Source: Calditrichota bacterium (GTDB taxonomy: Bacteria > Calditrichota > Calditrichia > RBG-13-44-9). From it: a DNA stretch of 11,762 nt. Below, one piece after another: positions 1 to 6,169 of the stretch (position 1 is the stretch's first letter; each line of letters begins with the position of its first letter). The notes under the pieces are model-generated. The model was not told the origin of the DNA. It made no database searches and was given only the letters and a program-made list of their open reading frames with translations. The translations under genes and the position numbers were made by a program. The stretch is from positions 1 through 11,762 of the forward strand of contig JAFGSO010000364.1 of assembly GCA_016934605.1 (NCBI GenBank), read 5' to 3'.

Positions 1-9
1 ATAATAAAA

Positions 10-30
10 CGGTCAAATGTAGATTGACCG
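10..30. repeat. Small stem-loop, 7-bp stem
   Basis: CGGTCAA (10-16) is the exact reverse complement of TTGACCG (24-30), with a 7-base loop. Two more A-T pairs are possible outside a single mismatch. No T-run follows on the plus strand, so it is not a standard intrinsic terminator. It could be the end of an upstream transcript or a protein-binding dyad. Confidence 0.35.
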
Positions 31-185
31 GTTGCAGTTTGCTATAAAACAGCATTCAAATTCGTTCTATAAGATTCCCGGATTTACTATGAAAATGGAA
101 AATCTTTTGATTTCCCGCAGGTCTGCATACGTTAACAAATCAATAACAAGGTGATGGATATTGTGAAAAAAATCGGATAGGAAGG

Positions 186-219
186 GAGATTTCGATGGTT
201 TTTATTGATATGAAATCTC
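186..219 (+). repeat. Stem-loop enclosing a possible tiny leader ORF
   Basis: GAGATTTC (186-193) is the exact reverse complement of GAAATCTC (212-219), with an 18-base loop. An ATG at 195 lies at the edge of the loop, preceded by the purine run AAGGGAG (182-188), which overlaps the 5' arm. The frame would encode only 12 residues (MVFIDMKSQYLK) ending at 233. As RNA, the stem would partly hide that ribosome binding site. The likely sdh promoter lies downstream, so this would belong to a different or longer transcript. It may be a chance structure. Confidence 0.25.
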
Positions 220-254
220 AATATCTGAAGTAAAATTATTTAGTTATATTACTC

Positions 255-283
255 TTGATAAATTATTTTTCAAATATTATATT
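255..283 (+). promoter_or_regulatory. Probable housekeeping promoter of the sdh operon
   Basis: TTGATA at 255-260 (5 of 6 to the -35 consensus) and TATATT at 278-283 (5 of 6 to the -10 consensus) are separated by 17 bases. Transcription would start near 290, leaving a leader of about 65 bases before the sdhC start at 357. This is read from sequence only. The region is very AT-rich, which raises the chance of a false match. Confidence 0.5.
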
Positions 284-356
284 TTTCTCAAATGTCTCTT
301 TGCGGTTTTCTTTTTTTAGTATTTTTTTTCATCCTAATTACAAGGAGATTCCATTC

Positions 357-692
357 ATGCGATATGTAAAACATTACGGAACATGGGGTTACATTCTTCA
401 CAGATTGTCGGGTCTGGCCCTGACCGGGTATATTCTCATTCATATTTACCTGGTGAGCGGACTGCATAACCGCCCCGGCTGGGATAGTGAAATGCAGATT
501 TTCAGACATCCGGCTCTTATGGTTCTGGAGTGGTGCCTTTTCTCGGTGGTCATTTTTCATGCCCTAAACGGCATTCGGATTTTTATTATCGATTACTTTA
601 ACGGGGCACGCTACCACAAACAGTTGCTCACAGCCGTGCTTGTGCTTAGCGTCATTCTGTTTGCTGGCATGGGTGCAATCATGTTTCTCTAA
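357..692 (+). CDS. sdhC: Succinate dehydrogenase cytochrome b556 subunit SdhC
   Basis: This 111-residue membrane anchor subunit of complex II helps bind heme b and ubiquinone or menaquinone and holds SdhA/SdhB on the inner face of the cytoplasmic membrane. Three hydrophobic segments are visible, at roughly 11-33, 53-79 and 88-111. Conserved features are the HRLSG motif (H15, R16) in helix 1, H29, and a second-helix signature with H68 followed by LNG and an acidic DY pair. H68 is the best heme-ligand candidate by family analogy. The start is set at 357 because AAGGAG (342-347) sits just upstream and the protein then begins at the family's usual point. The open frame extends upstream to 255 but has no ribosome binding site there and would cover the promoter. 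It is the first gene of sdhCDAB, 23 bases before sdhD. Confidence 0.88.
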   Translation: MRYVKHYGTWGYILHRLSGLALTGYILIHIYLVSGLHNRPGWDSEMQIFRHPALMVLEWCLFSVVIFHALNGIRIFIIDYFNGARYHKQLLTAVLVLSVILFAGMGAIMFL

Positions 693-715
693 AAACAGTA
701 ACGGAGGAAAACGAG

Positions 716-1081
716 ATGGCATATAAATACAAAGGGTCAAGCACCTCGGGAACATTTGGTTGGTATTTTCAAAGAATAACAGGTGTAATTCTCTTCATCC
801 AGGTTCTGGTGCACTTCTACATTTCACATCGTACCTGGGATTCGGGTCATGACTGGGCGACCATCATTCAGAGATTGTCGGACCCTTATATGAAAACATT
901 TTATCTGGTGTTCGTTGCACTTGGACTTTATCATGGTTTAAACGGTGTATGGGCAATTATCCGCGATTATCATATGTCCGATGGCCGGCGAAAATTTATC
1001 TTTGGAGTGATTTTTACTATTGGAATTTTTATCGGAATGCTGGGCTTTCTCACAATGCTAACTCTGCCATCAGTTCAGTAA
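716..1081 (+). CDS. sdhD: Succinate dehydrogenase membrane anchor subunit SdhD
   Basis: This 121-residue protein is the second membrane anchor of complex II and pairs with SdhC to form the quinone and heme pocket. Three membrane segments are visible (about 16-38, 58-85 and 93-117). The first begins with the QRITG motif (Q19, R20), typical of SdhC/SdhD quinone-site helices. H33 and H73 are the heme-ligand candidates. The second helix repeats the H-x-LNG...DY signature seen in SdhC, showing that the two anchors are distant homologues. GGAGG at 703-707 precedes the ATG. The C or D label is by position and weak resemblance; these small subunits are hard to tell apart. It is cotranscribed with sdhC and followed 31 bases later by sdhA. 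Confidence 0.85.
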   Translation: MAYKYKGSSTSGTFGWYFQRITGVILFIQVLVHFYISHRTWDSGHDWATIIQRLSDPYMKTFYLVFVALGLYHGLNGVWAIIRDYHMSDGRRKFIFGVIFTIGIFIGMLGFLTMLTLPSVQ

Positions 1082-1112
1082 ACAGACAGTAAATAACAAC
1101 AAAGAGGTCGAA

Positions 1113-2843
1113 ATGATTATAAAACATGATGTAGTAATTGTCGGAGCGGGTTTAGCTGGATTGCGGGCTGCCCTGGAAGCTTCCAGGTATTACGATGTTG
1201 CCGTTGTTTCAAAAGTTTTTCCAACCAGATCGCACAGTGGTGCAGCCCAGGGAGGGATCGCCGCCGCAATGGGTAATGTGGAAGAAGATCATATTGATTG
1301 GCATTTTTTTGATACGGTGAAAGGGAGTGATTACCTGGCGGATCAAAATGCAGCCGAAGTATTGGTGAACGACGCGATTCCCGCAGTCTACGAATTAGAA
1401 CACATGGGAGTACCATTTAGTCGTACTCCCGAAGGGAAAATAAACCAGCGAAAATTCGGAGGGCATACCCGGAACTATGGAGAAGCGCCGGTACTTCGTG
1501 CCTGCTTTGCTGCCGATCGAACCGGTCATGTATTGCTCCATACTTTATATGATCAATGTGTGAAAAACAATGTTCGATTCTATTCTGAATTTTTTGTAAC
1601 TGATATACTCATAAAAGAAAATATTATTCGTGGTCTGGTAGCCTATGATATGATAGGGGGTGAATTCACAACTTTCCATTGCAAAGCCATGGTATTTGCT
1701 ACGGGAGGATATGGACGAACCTATAAAATTACTTCCAATGCTCACGCAAATACAGGAGACGGTTTGGGAATTCTGCTAAGAGCGGGTCTACCATTGGAAG
1801 ATATGGAATTTGTCCAATTCCATCCTACCGGACTTTATCGGTATGGTATTCTTCTAACCGAAGGTGCTCGCGGTGAAGGTGCTTATTTAATTAATAACGA
1901 AGGCAAACGTTTTATGGAAAAATATGCCCCTAAACTTATGGAACTTGCTCCAAGGGACATGACATCCCGTTCGATTCAAACCGAGATTAATGAAGGATTT
2001 GGGATCAACGGCGAGGATTATGTGTATCTGGATTTGCGGCACCTGGGCGAGAAGAAAATCAATGAGCGGTTACCGGAAATTACCGGCTTTTGTCGTAAAA
2101 TTGCCGGAGTTGATCCTGTAAAAGAACCAATTCCGATTCAACCGACTGCACACTATTCGATGGGTGGCATTCCTGTAACGATTGATTCAGAAGTTCTGGC
2201 AGACGGTAAATCACAGAAAGTAGAAGGATTTTATGCTGCCGGGGAATGCGCTTGTGTATCGGTTCATGGTGCAAACAGGTTGGGTACAAATTCCCAGTTG
2301 GAAACTGTAGTGTTTGGCAGGAGAGCAGGCAAAGCGATTGTAGAATTTTTAAAAGAGAATGGGACAGAAAAAGCAGATCTACCAGAAGATCAGATTAAAA
2401 CATCGATTGACCGGGTAGAAGGTATAAAGAATAATAAGGGTGATGAAAAGGTTGGTGTTATCAGACACGAGCTCCAGGAAACAATGATGCGGAAGGTGGG
2501 AATTTTTCGAGATGAGCAAAAATTAAAAGAAATGTTAAAAAAAGTACGTGAATTGGAAGAAAGAGCAGAACACCTCCAAATAGACGATAAGGGAATGAAA
2601 TTCAATACGGATTTGACTGAAGCGCTGGAGTTGGATAATCTTCTGCATTTTGCAGAAATTATCGTCAGTGGTGCACTAAACCGGCAAGAGAGTCGGGGAT
2701 CACAGTACCGCACAGATTATCCAAAGCGTGATGATGTAAATTGGTTGAAACACACTCTTGCTTTTAAAAAAGAAGGGGAATTTATTTTTGATTATAAACC
2801 TGTTGTGATCACTAAATTTCAGCCAAAGGAAAGGAAATACTAA
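1113..2843 (+). CDS. sdhA: Succinate dehydrogenase flavoprotein subunit SdhA
   Basis: This 576-residue catalytic subunit oxidises succinate to fumarate and passes electrons from FAD to the iron-sulfur subunit, on the cytoplasmic side of the membrane. The N-terminal GAGLAG (11-16) is the dinucleotide-binding fold. H41 in the RSHSGAAQGG motif is the expected covalent FAD attachment histidine. Active-site signatures are HPTG (H237), TEGARGEG (R253), R286 in the DMTSR motif, H347 in AHYSMGG and R389 in the NRLGTNS motif. The C-terminal helical and capping part, including SRGSQYRTDYP, is complete, and the length is normal. An AGAGGT sequence lies 6 bases before the ATG. The stop codon overlaps the sdhB start by one base (TAATG), suggesting translational coupling. 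Fumarate reductase is the main alternative. The two-anchor sdhCDAB layout favours succinate dehydrogenase, but direction cannot be proven from sequence. Confidence 0.95.
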   Translation: MIIKHDVVIVGAGLAGLRAALEASRYYDVAVVSKVFPTRSHSGAAQGGIAAAMGNVEEDHIDWHFFDTVKGSDYLADQNAAEVLVNDAIPAVYELEHMGVPFSRTPEGKINQRKFGGHTRNYGEAPVLRACFAADRTGHVLLHTLYDQCVKNNVRFYSEFFVTDILIKENIIRGLVAYDMIGGEFTTFHCKAMVFATGGYGRTYKITSNAHANTGDGLGILLRAGLPLEDMEFVQFHPTGLYRYGILLTEGARGEGAYLINNEGKRFMEKYAPKLMELAPRDMTSRSIQTEINEGFGINGEDYVYLDLRHLGEKKINERLPEITGFCRKIAGVDPVKEPIPIQPTAHYSMGGIPVTIDSEVLADGKSQKVEGFYAAGECACVSVHGANRLGTNSQLETVVFGRRAGKAIVEFLKENGTEKADLPEDQIKTSIDRVEGIKNNKGDEKVGVIRHELQETMMRKVGIFRDEQKLKEMLKKVRELEERAEHLQIDDKGMKFNTDLTEALELDNLLHFAEIIVSGALNRQESRGSQYRTDYPKRDDVNWLKHTLAFKKEGEFIFDYKPVVITKFQPKERKY

Positions 2844-3553
2844 TGATAAAGGTAAATGTTAGAGTATCTCGCTTTAATCCTGAAGAAGGGAATGTTAAAC
2901 CTCATTTTGAAGAATTTACCGTTGAGGCGGACCCAACGGAAAAAGTTCTGGACCTTTTGCATAAAATTAAATGGGAGCAAGATGGAACACTAGCTTTCCG
3001 CCGCTCCTGCGCCCATGGGATTTGTGGCTCTTGTGCTATGAAAATTGATGGACGTAATATGCTGGCCTGTGAATCATTAATTAGCAATTTAAAAGATCCC
3101 ACTCGTGTGACTGTTGAGCCCTTACAATCACTTCCGGTTCTGAAAGATTTAGTAGTGGATATGGATGACTTTTTTAAAAAGTATGAAATAGTAAAACCGT
3201 ACCTGATTAATAAAACACCACCACCAACAAAAGAAAGATACCAATCAGTAGAAGATAGGGAATTGATTGATGAATCAACAAAATGTATACAGTGTGCTGC
3301 GTGCACTACCTCCTGTCCGTCTAACTGGAAGAATCCACAATTTTTGGGACCTGCAGCACTTTTAAAATCATACCGTTATTGCTTTGACTCCCGCGATGAA
3401 GGAATGGATGAGCGAATTCGTATTCTGGATAACGGAGACGGTGTCTGGAGATGTCATACTATTTTTAACTGTGTGGAAGCCTGCCCGAAAGATATAAATA
3501 TTACCTGGCATATATCTGAACTTAAGAAAAAACTGGTAAGTCGTGAATATTGA
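2843..3553 (+). CDS. sdhB: Succinate dehydrogenase iron-sulfur subunit SdhB
   Basis: This 236-residue electron-transfer subunit links the SdhA flavin to the quinone site. The N-terminal plant-type ferredoxin domain carries the [2Fe-2S] cysteines C56, C61, C64 and C76. The C-terminal domain has C148-x2-C151-x2-C154-x3-C158-P and C204-x5-C210-x3-C214-P, which supply the [4Fe-4S] and [3Fe-4S] clusters in the standard arrangement. Every expected cysteine is present and the length is normal. The start codon overlaps the sdhA stop by one base, and an AAAGGAAAGGA purine run lies upstream within sdhA. It is the last gene of the operon; a strong hairpin terminator starts 24 bases after the stop. Confidence 0.95.
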   Translation: MIKVNVRVSRFNPEEGNVKPHFEEFTVEADPTEKVLDLLHKIKWEQDGTLAFRRSCAHGICGSCAMKIDGRNMLACESLISNLKDPTRVTVEPLQSLPVLKDLVVDMDDFFKKYEIVKPYLINKTPPPTKERYQSVEDRELIDESTKCIQCAACTTSCPSNWKNPQFLGPAALLKSYRYCFDSRDEGMDERIRILDNGDGVWRCHTIFNCVEACPKDINITWHISELKKKLVSREY

Positions 3554-3577
3554 TAAATTTATGAATGAAGATTTAAG

Positions 3578-3612
3578 AAAAAACCCCGGTCGTTGAATAC
3601 CGGGGTTTTTTT
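3578..3612. terminator. Bidirectional intrinsic terminator between sdhB and the YfiR-like gene
   Basis: A run of six A, then CCCCGGT (3584-3590), an 8-base loop and ACCGGGG (3599-3605) followed by seven T. The A/T runs extend the stem, and the structure reads as a terminator on both strands. It lies 24 bases past the sdhB stop and 12 bases past the stop of the minus-strand gene, so it probably ends both convergent transcripts. Confidence 0.9.
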
Positions 3613-3624
3613 GTGTGAGGATTA

Positions 3625-4212
3625 TTAGTCCTGCTGTGGTTGTTCTACAAATGCTTCTGAGAACAGATTTTGATTCAGATCGATATTCATATTCCGGGCT
3701 TCCAAAAGATTTATGATCAATTTATAACCTGATTCAGTTTTCCGGGCTCCCATGGCTACCAGGGACTGAGACACAAGATCCGGATCTGAGGAGACGGTGA
3801 TAACCTGGTTAAATCTGGCACTTTCGCGAATATCTTCAATATAAGATTGCACCCCCGAAGCTAACCAGAATGCATTTATCTTGTTAATAATAATCTTTTT
3901 TTCAAGATTTATTCCTGATTTTACCGGAATATCGATAATTTTTATTTTCTCCCCGTGTACTTTAATATTTTTATTATCATTCAAAACATCAGCAATAATT
4001 CTTTTTTCCTCTTCCGACAGGGCGGATCCCTCAGCATAAAGCACGGCAATTACACAATTCTCACGCATTTTTTCTTTGATGGTAATATTATGATTCAGTG
4101 CCTTCAGCACTAAAGGAACAGCTTCCTTTAAATCTGCCTTAAAATTCTGAGCCTGAGCGAACTGAGTGATAAATACGATTAACAGGACAATGCTGATTTT
4201 ATGAAAAGACAT
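3625..4212 (-). CDS. Secreted YfiR-like (DUF4154-type) protein, probable
   Basis: This 195-residue protein has a clear signal peptide: positive start (MSFHK), hydrophobic core to about residue 17, and a probable cut after AQA (residues 19-21). The mature part resembles the YfiR/HmsC family of periplasmic proteins. It shows an early helix, then a strand like VIAVLY (54-59), a central region with strands KIKIIDIPV, a serine/aspartate turn after an ITVSSD strand (138-143), and a closing INLLEARNMNIDLNQNLF segment like the family's C-terminal signature. In Pseudomonas, YfiR restrains a membrane diguanylate cyclase, but no such partner is visible here, so function is not assigned. The ATG at 4212 is preferred over an in-frame TTG at 4236 because it starts the signal peptide directly and has a GGGGG run just upstream. 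The family call is by pattern memory and needs a profile search. Confidence 0.55.
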   Translation of the reverse strand: MSFHKISIVLLIVFITQFAQAQNFKADLKEAVPLVLKALNHNITIKEKMRENCVIAVLYAEGSALSEEEKRIIADVLNDNKNIKVHGEKIKIIDIPVKSGINLEKKIIINKINAFWLASGVQSYIEDIRESARFNQVITVSSDPDLVSQSLVAMGARKTESGYKLIINLLEARNMNIDLNQNLFSEAFVEQPQQD

Positions 4213-4282
4213 GAATACCCCCAATCTTTGGTGCAAATCAATATTAGCTCTTTATATATCTGATTTAAGAAATAAAAAAAGA

Positions 4283-4322
4283 TACAAATGTTATCTGTAA
4301 CCTTTTGATTTTTATATTTGTA
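4283..4322. repeat. Operator-like dyad upstream of the YfiR-like gene
   Basis: TACAAAT (4283-4289) is the exact reverse complement of ATTTGTA (4316-4322), separated by 26 bases. It lies about 70-110 bases upstream of the minus-strand start codon at 4212, where a promoter or regulator site is expected. The sequence is AT-rich, so a chance match is possible. Confidence 0.25.
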
Positions 4323-4340
4323 CCAAACTAATATAAGATC

Positions 4341-4351
4341 GCCTTCAAGGC
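4341..4351. repeat. Compact GCCTT-C-AAGGC palindrome
   Basis: A perfect 5+5 base dyad around one central base, standing out as GC-rich in an AT-rich intergenic stretch between two divergent transcription units. It is too tight to form an RNA hairpin, so a DNA-binding protein site is the more likely reading. No regulator is assigned. Confidence 0.3.
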
Positions 4352-4362
4352 AAGTGAGGAAT

Positions 4363-4454
4363 TCACAAAAAATATATTTTTTTTGAAATGCGATGCTTGA
4401 AATTCATTTATTTGGACTTGTTTTAGGAAACTCATATTAATATATTTTTTGTGA
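4363..4454. repeat. Perfect 16-bp inverted repeat, arms 60 bases apart
   Basis: The left arm (4363-4378, TCACAAAAAATATATT) is the exact reverse complement of the right arm (4439-4454). The repeat ends three bases before the tRNA-Val gene and encloses the likely promoter. No flanking target-site duplication is obvious. It could be paired binding sites, a cruciform or leader stem, or the termini of a very small element. Confidence 0.6.
4412..4440 (+). promoter_or_regulatory. Possible promoter for tRNA-Val and the pyr operon
   Basis: TTGGAC (4412-4417) and TATTAA (4435-4440) are 17 bases apart, placing a start near 4447-4449, about ten bases before the tRNA. The -35 match is weak (3 of 6) and the -10 moderate (4 of 6). 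It is the best candidate seen upstream of the tRNA, and no other promoter fits between the tRNA and pyrR. Confidence 0.35.
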
Positions 4455-4457
4455 TTT

Positions 4458-4531
4458 GGGCGGTTAGCTCAGCTGGCTAGAGCGCTGCGCTCACATCGCA
4501 GAGGTCACTGGTTCAAATCCAGTACCGCCCA
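4458..4531 (+). tRNA. tRNA-Val, anticodon CAC
   Basis: The cloverleaf is complete. The 7-bp acceptor stem pairs GGGCGGT (4458-4464) with ACCGCCC (4524-4530) and has discriminator A4531. The D-arm contains TAGCTCAGCTGG. The anticodon stem CTGCG/CGCAG (4485-4489/4497-4501) encloses loop CTCACAT with anticodon CAC at 4492-4494, reading GUG. The T-arm ACTGG/CCAGT encloses TTCAAAT. The 3' CCA is not encoded, so it must be added by the CCA-adding enzyme. The gene sits directly upstream of the PyrR-type leader, with too little space for an intervening promoter. Confidence 0.95.
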
Positions 4532-4545
4532 CAGATGAGTTTTTA

Positions 4546-4576
4546 CCTTTAACACTACCCCGAGAGGTAGTGAAGG
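4546..4576 (+). promoter_or_regulatory. PyrR-binding hairpin (anti-antiterminator) in the pyr leader
   Basis: CACTACC (4553-4559) pairs with GGTAGTG (4566-4572) around the hexaloop CCGAGA (4560-4565). This fits the conserved PyrR target loop CNGNGA, followed by GG as in known pyr leaders. A lower stem, CCTT (4546-4549) with AAGG (4573-4576), is separated from the upper stem by three unpaired bases on the 5' side, matching the known stem-bulge-stem form. In Bacillus, UMP/UTP-bound PyrR stabilises this hairpin so that the downstream terminator forms. The pyrR gene lies immediately downstream, which strongly supports the call. Confidence 0.85.
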
Positions 4577-4616
4577 ATGAAATATAAAAATGACCGTCAA
4601 ATTAAAAATAAAGTTG

Positions 4617-4654
4617 AATACCTCCCTTGTTATAACAGCGGGAGGTATTTTTTT
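4617..4654 (+). terminator. pyr operon attenuator terminator
   Basis: A perfect 10-bp stem, AATACCTCCC (4617-4626) with GGGAGGTATT (4640-4649), is followed by a T-run ending at 4654, only 17 bases before pyrR. TACCTC (4619-4624) in its 5' arm can instead pair with GAGGTA (4564-4569) in the PyrR hairpin. That antiterminator would exclude both other structures. This is the three-way switch expected of PyrR attenuation. The terminator may also end the tRNA-Val transcript. Confidence 0.88.
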
Positions 4655-4671
4655 ATGATCAGGAGTCGAAA

Positions 4672-5217
4672 ATGGATTTAAAAATTAAAGCAGAAATTCT
4701 TTCTGAAACCGACATTAGACGGATTGTGACTCGGCTGGCTCATGAAATTGTTGAACGAAACCGGGGAGTGGACAACCTTGTTATTGTGGGAATTCATACC
4801 AGAGGAGCCTCACTGGCAGAACGGATTTCAAACAAAATCCAGGAAATTGAATCCAGAGAAATCCCCACAGGATACCTGGATATTACCCTGTACCGGGATG
4901 ACTTTAGAACGCGGCTTAAACAGCCGGCAGTGGAAGTAACCAATATACCCTTTAAAATTGATGATATGAATATTGTTTTAGTGGATGATGTACTCTATAC
5001 GGGGAGAACCATTCGTTCCGCACTGGATGCCTTAATGGATTTCGGCCGACCGGCACGGATATATCTGGCTGTTCTGGTAGACCGGGGACATCGAGAATTA
5101 CCGATTCGTCCCGATTTTGTGGGTAAAAATATTCCCACTTCCATCGGAGAAGAAGTGCGGGTTCTAATGAAAGAAGTGGATGAAGAAGATAAAGTTCTAT
5201 TGGTCGAAGAACCCTAA
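4672..5217 (+). CDS. pyrR: PyrR: pyr operon attenuator protein / uracil phosphoribosyltransferase
   Basis: This 181-residue cytosolic protein regulates the operon by binding its leader RNA when charged with UMP/UTP, and often also makes UMP from uracil and PRPP. The type I phosphoribosyltransferase PRPP loop VLVDDVLYTGRT spans 102-113. Residues tied to RNA binding in Bacillus subtilis PyrR, as I recall them (T18, H22, R141, R146, K152), are matched by T20, H24, R141, R146 and K152. The GHRELPIR...GKNIPTS region (139-157) is almost identical to the Bacillus protein, and the length is normal. AGGAG (4661-4665) precedes the ATG. It is the first gene after its own attenuator, 19 bases before pyrB. 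Retention of the RNA-binding residues together with the leader target argues for active attenuation rather than a purely enzymatic role. Confidence 0.95.
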   Translation: MDLKIKAEILSETDIRRIVTRLAHEIVERNRGVDNLVIVGIHTRGASLAERISNKIQEIESREIPTGYLDITLYRDDFRTRLKQPAVEVTNIPFKIDDMNIVLVDDVLYTGRTIRSALDALMDFGRPARIYLAVLVDRGHRELPIRPDFVGKNIPTSIGEEVRVLMKEVDEEDKVLLVEEP

Positions 5218-5236
5218 AACAGCTGAGGATTAATAT

Positions 5237-6169
5237 ATGGCCCTGCAAAGCAAACACCTGCTTGGTCTGGACGGGACGACCAGGGAAGATATTGTCACTA
5301 TTCTTGAAACAGCAAAATCTTTCCGGGAAGTTCTGGACAGGCCTATTAAAAGATTGCCCACCCTTCAGGGTAAAACCGTTGTCAATCTTTTCTATGAACC
5401 AAGTACCAGAACCCGGATATCCTTCGAACTTGCCGAGAAAAGATTGTCTGCCGACATCGTGAGTTTCTCGGCTTCTAACAGTTCTGTTAAAAAGGGTGAA
5501 ACTCTGATTGATACGGTTAAAAATATTGAGGCCATGAAAATTGATATGGTGGTGGTACGCCATGGTTCACCTGGTGCACCACACCTGCTATCCCGGGCCC
5601 TGCAGTCGCATATCATCAATGCCGGGGATGGTGGTCATGAACATCCAACCCAGGCTCTTCTTGATATGTTCACCATACATCAGAAATTAGGAAGCCTGGA
5701 AGGAAAGACTGTCGGGCTGGTCGGGGATATATCGCATTCCAGAGTAGCGCTGTCAAACATCTATGGTTTAAGAAAAATGGGTGCCAGGATCATATTGTGC
5801 GGACCTTCTACTCTTATTCCCCGGGAAATTGAAAAACTGGGTGTTGAGATTTATTTCAATATTGATGAAATCATTCCTCAGGTGGATGTGTTAAATATAT
5901 TAAGATTGCAGCTCGAGCGGCAGAGAGAAGCCTTATTCCCCTCCCTCAGGGAATACCATAATTATTTTGGAATTACCCGGGAGCGTCTTGAAAATGCATC
6001 CAAACCAATTTTGATAATGCATCCCGGTCCGATGAACCGTGGTATCGAAATATCCAGTGATGTGGCAGACAGTGAGCATTCTGTTATCTTGGAGCAGGTT
6101 ACAAATGGCGTTGCCGTCCGTATGGCTGTTTTATACTTAGTAGCAGGAGGTCGCAGTGAAACTAACTAA
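5237..6169 (+). CDS. pyrB: Aspartate carbamoyltransferase catalytic subunit
   Basis: This 310-residue enzyme condenses carbamoyl phosphate with aspartate to give carbamoyl aspartate, the committed step of pyrimidine synthesis. The carbamoyl-phosphate motif STRTR is at 56-60 in FYEPSTRTRISFE, with K86 in the VKKGE loop. HPTQ is at 136-139, the aspartate-site RLQLERQ at 223-229, and HPGPMNRG at 262-269. The length is that of a normal catalytic chain. No pyrI regulatory subunit is visible here, and pyrC follows directly, as in organisms where ATCase works as a trimer or with a dihydroorotase partner. A TGAGGA sequence lies before the ATG. The last 14 bases overlap the pyrC start, indicating coupled translation. 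Confidence 0.95.
   Translation: MALQSKHLLGLDGTTREDIVTILETAKSFREVLDRPIKRLPTLQGKTVVNLFYEPSTRTRISFELAEKRLSADIVSFSASNSSVKKGETLIDTVKNIEAMKIDMVVVRHGSPGAPHLLSRALQSHIINAGDGGHEHPTQALLDMFTIHQKLGSLEGKTVGLVGDISHSRVALSNIYGLRKMGARIILCGPSTLIPREIEKLGVEIYFNIDEIIPQVDVLNILRLQLERQREALFPSLREYHNYFGITRERLENASKPILIMHPGPMNRGIEISSDVADSEHSVILEQVTNGVAVRMAVLYLVAGGRSETN

Larger units (their letters stand above)
1..254. other. Non-coding region upstream of sdhC
   Basis: No credible gene of normal size is visible here. The stretch holds a small stem-loop at 10-30 and a possible 12-codon reading frame at 195-233 inside a second stem-loop; both are listed separately. The sdh promoter follows at 255-283. The window begins inside this region, so the end of any upstream gene is not seen. 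Confidence 0.5.

Noticed and set aside
255..356. Upstream extension of the sdhC frame from 255
   Set aside because: It begins at a TTG that is the -35 box of the likely promoter, has no ribosome binding site, and adds a hydrophobic stretch not found in SdhC. The ATG at 357 has AAGGAG upstream.
4213..4236. TTG start at 4236 for the minus-strand YfiR-like gene
   Set aside because: It would put eight extra residues before a well-formed signal peptide. The ATG at 4212 fits better.
4363..4454. Insertion-sequence ends upstream of tRNA-Val (tRNA as integration site)
   Set aside because: There is no integrase, no duplicated tRNA 3' end and no target-site duplication. The repeat is upstream of the tRNA rather than at its 3' end.
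4952..5563. 203-codon open frame on the minus strand opposite pyrR/pyrB
   Set aside because: It lies wholly opposite two strongly conserved genes and its product looks like reverse-complement composition, with no recognisable domain.
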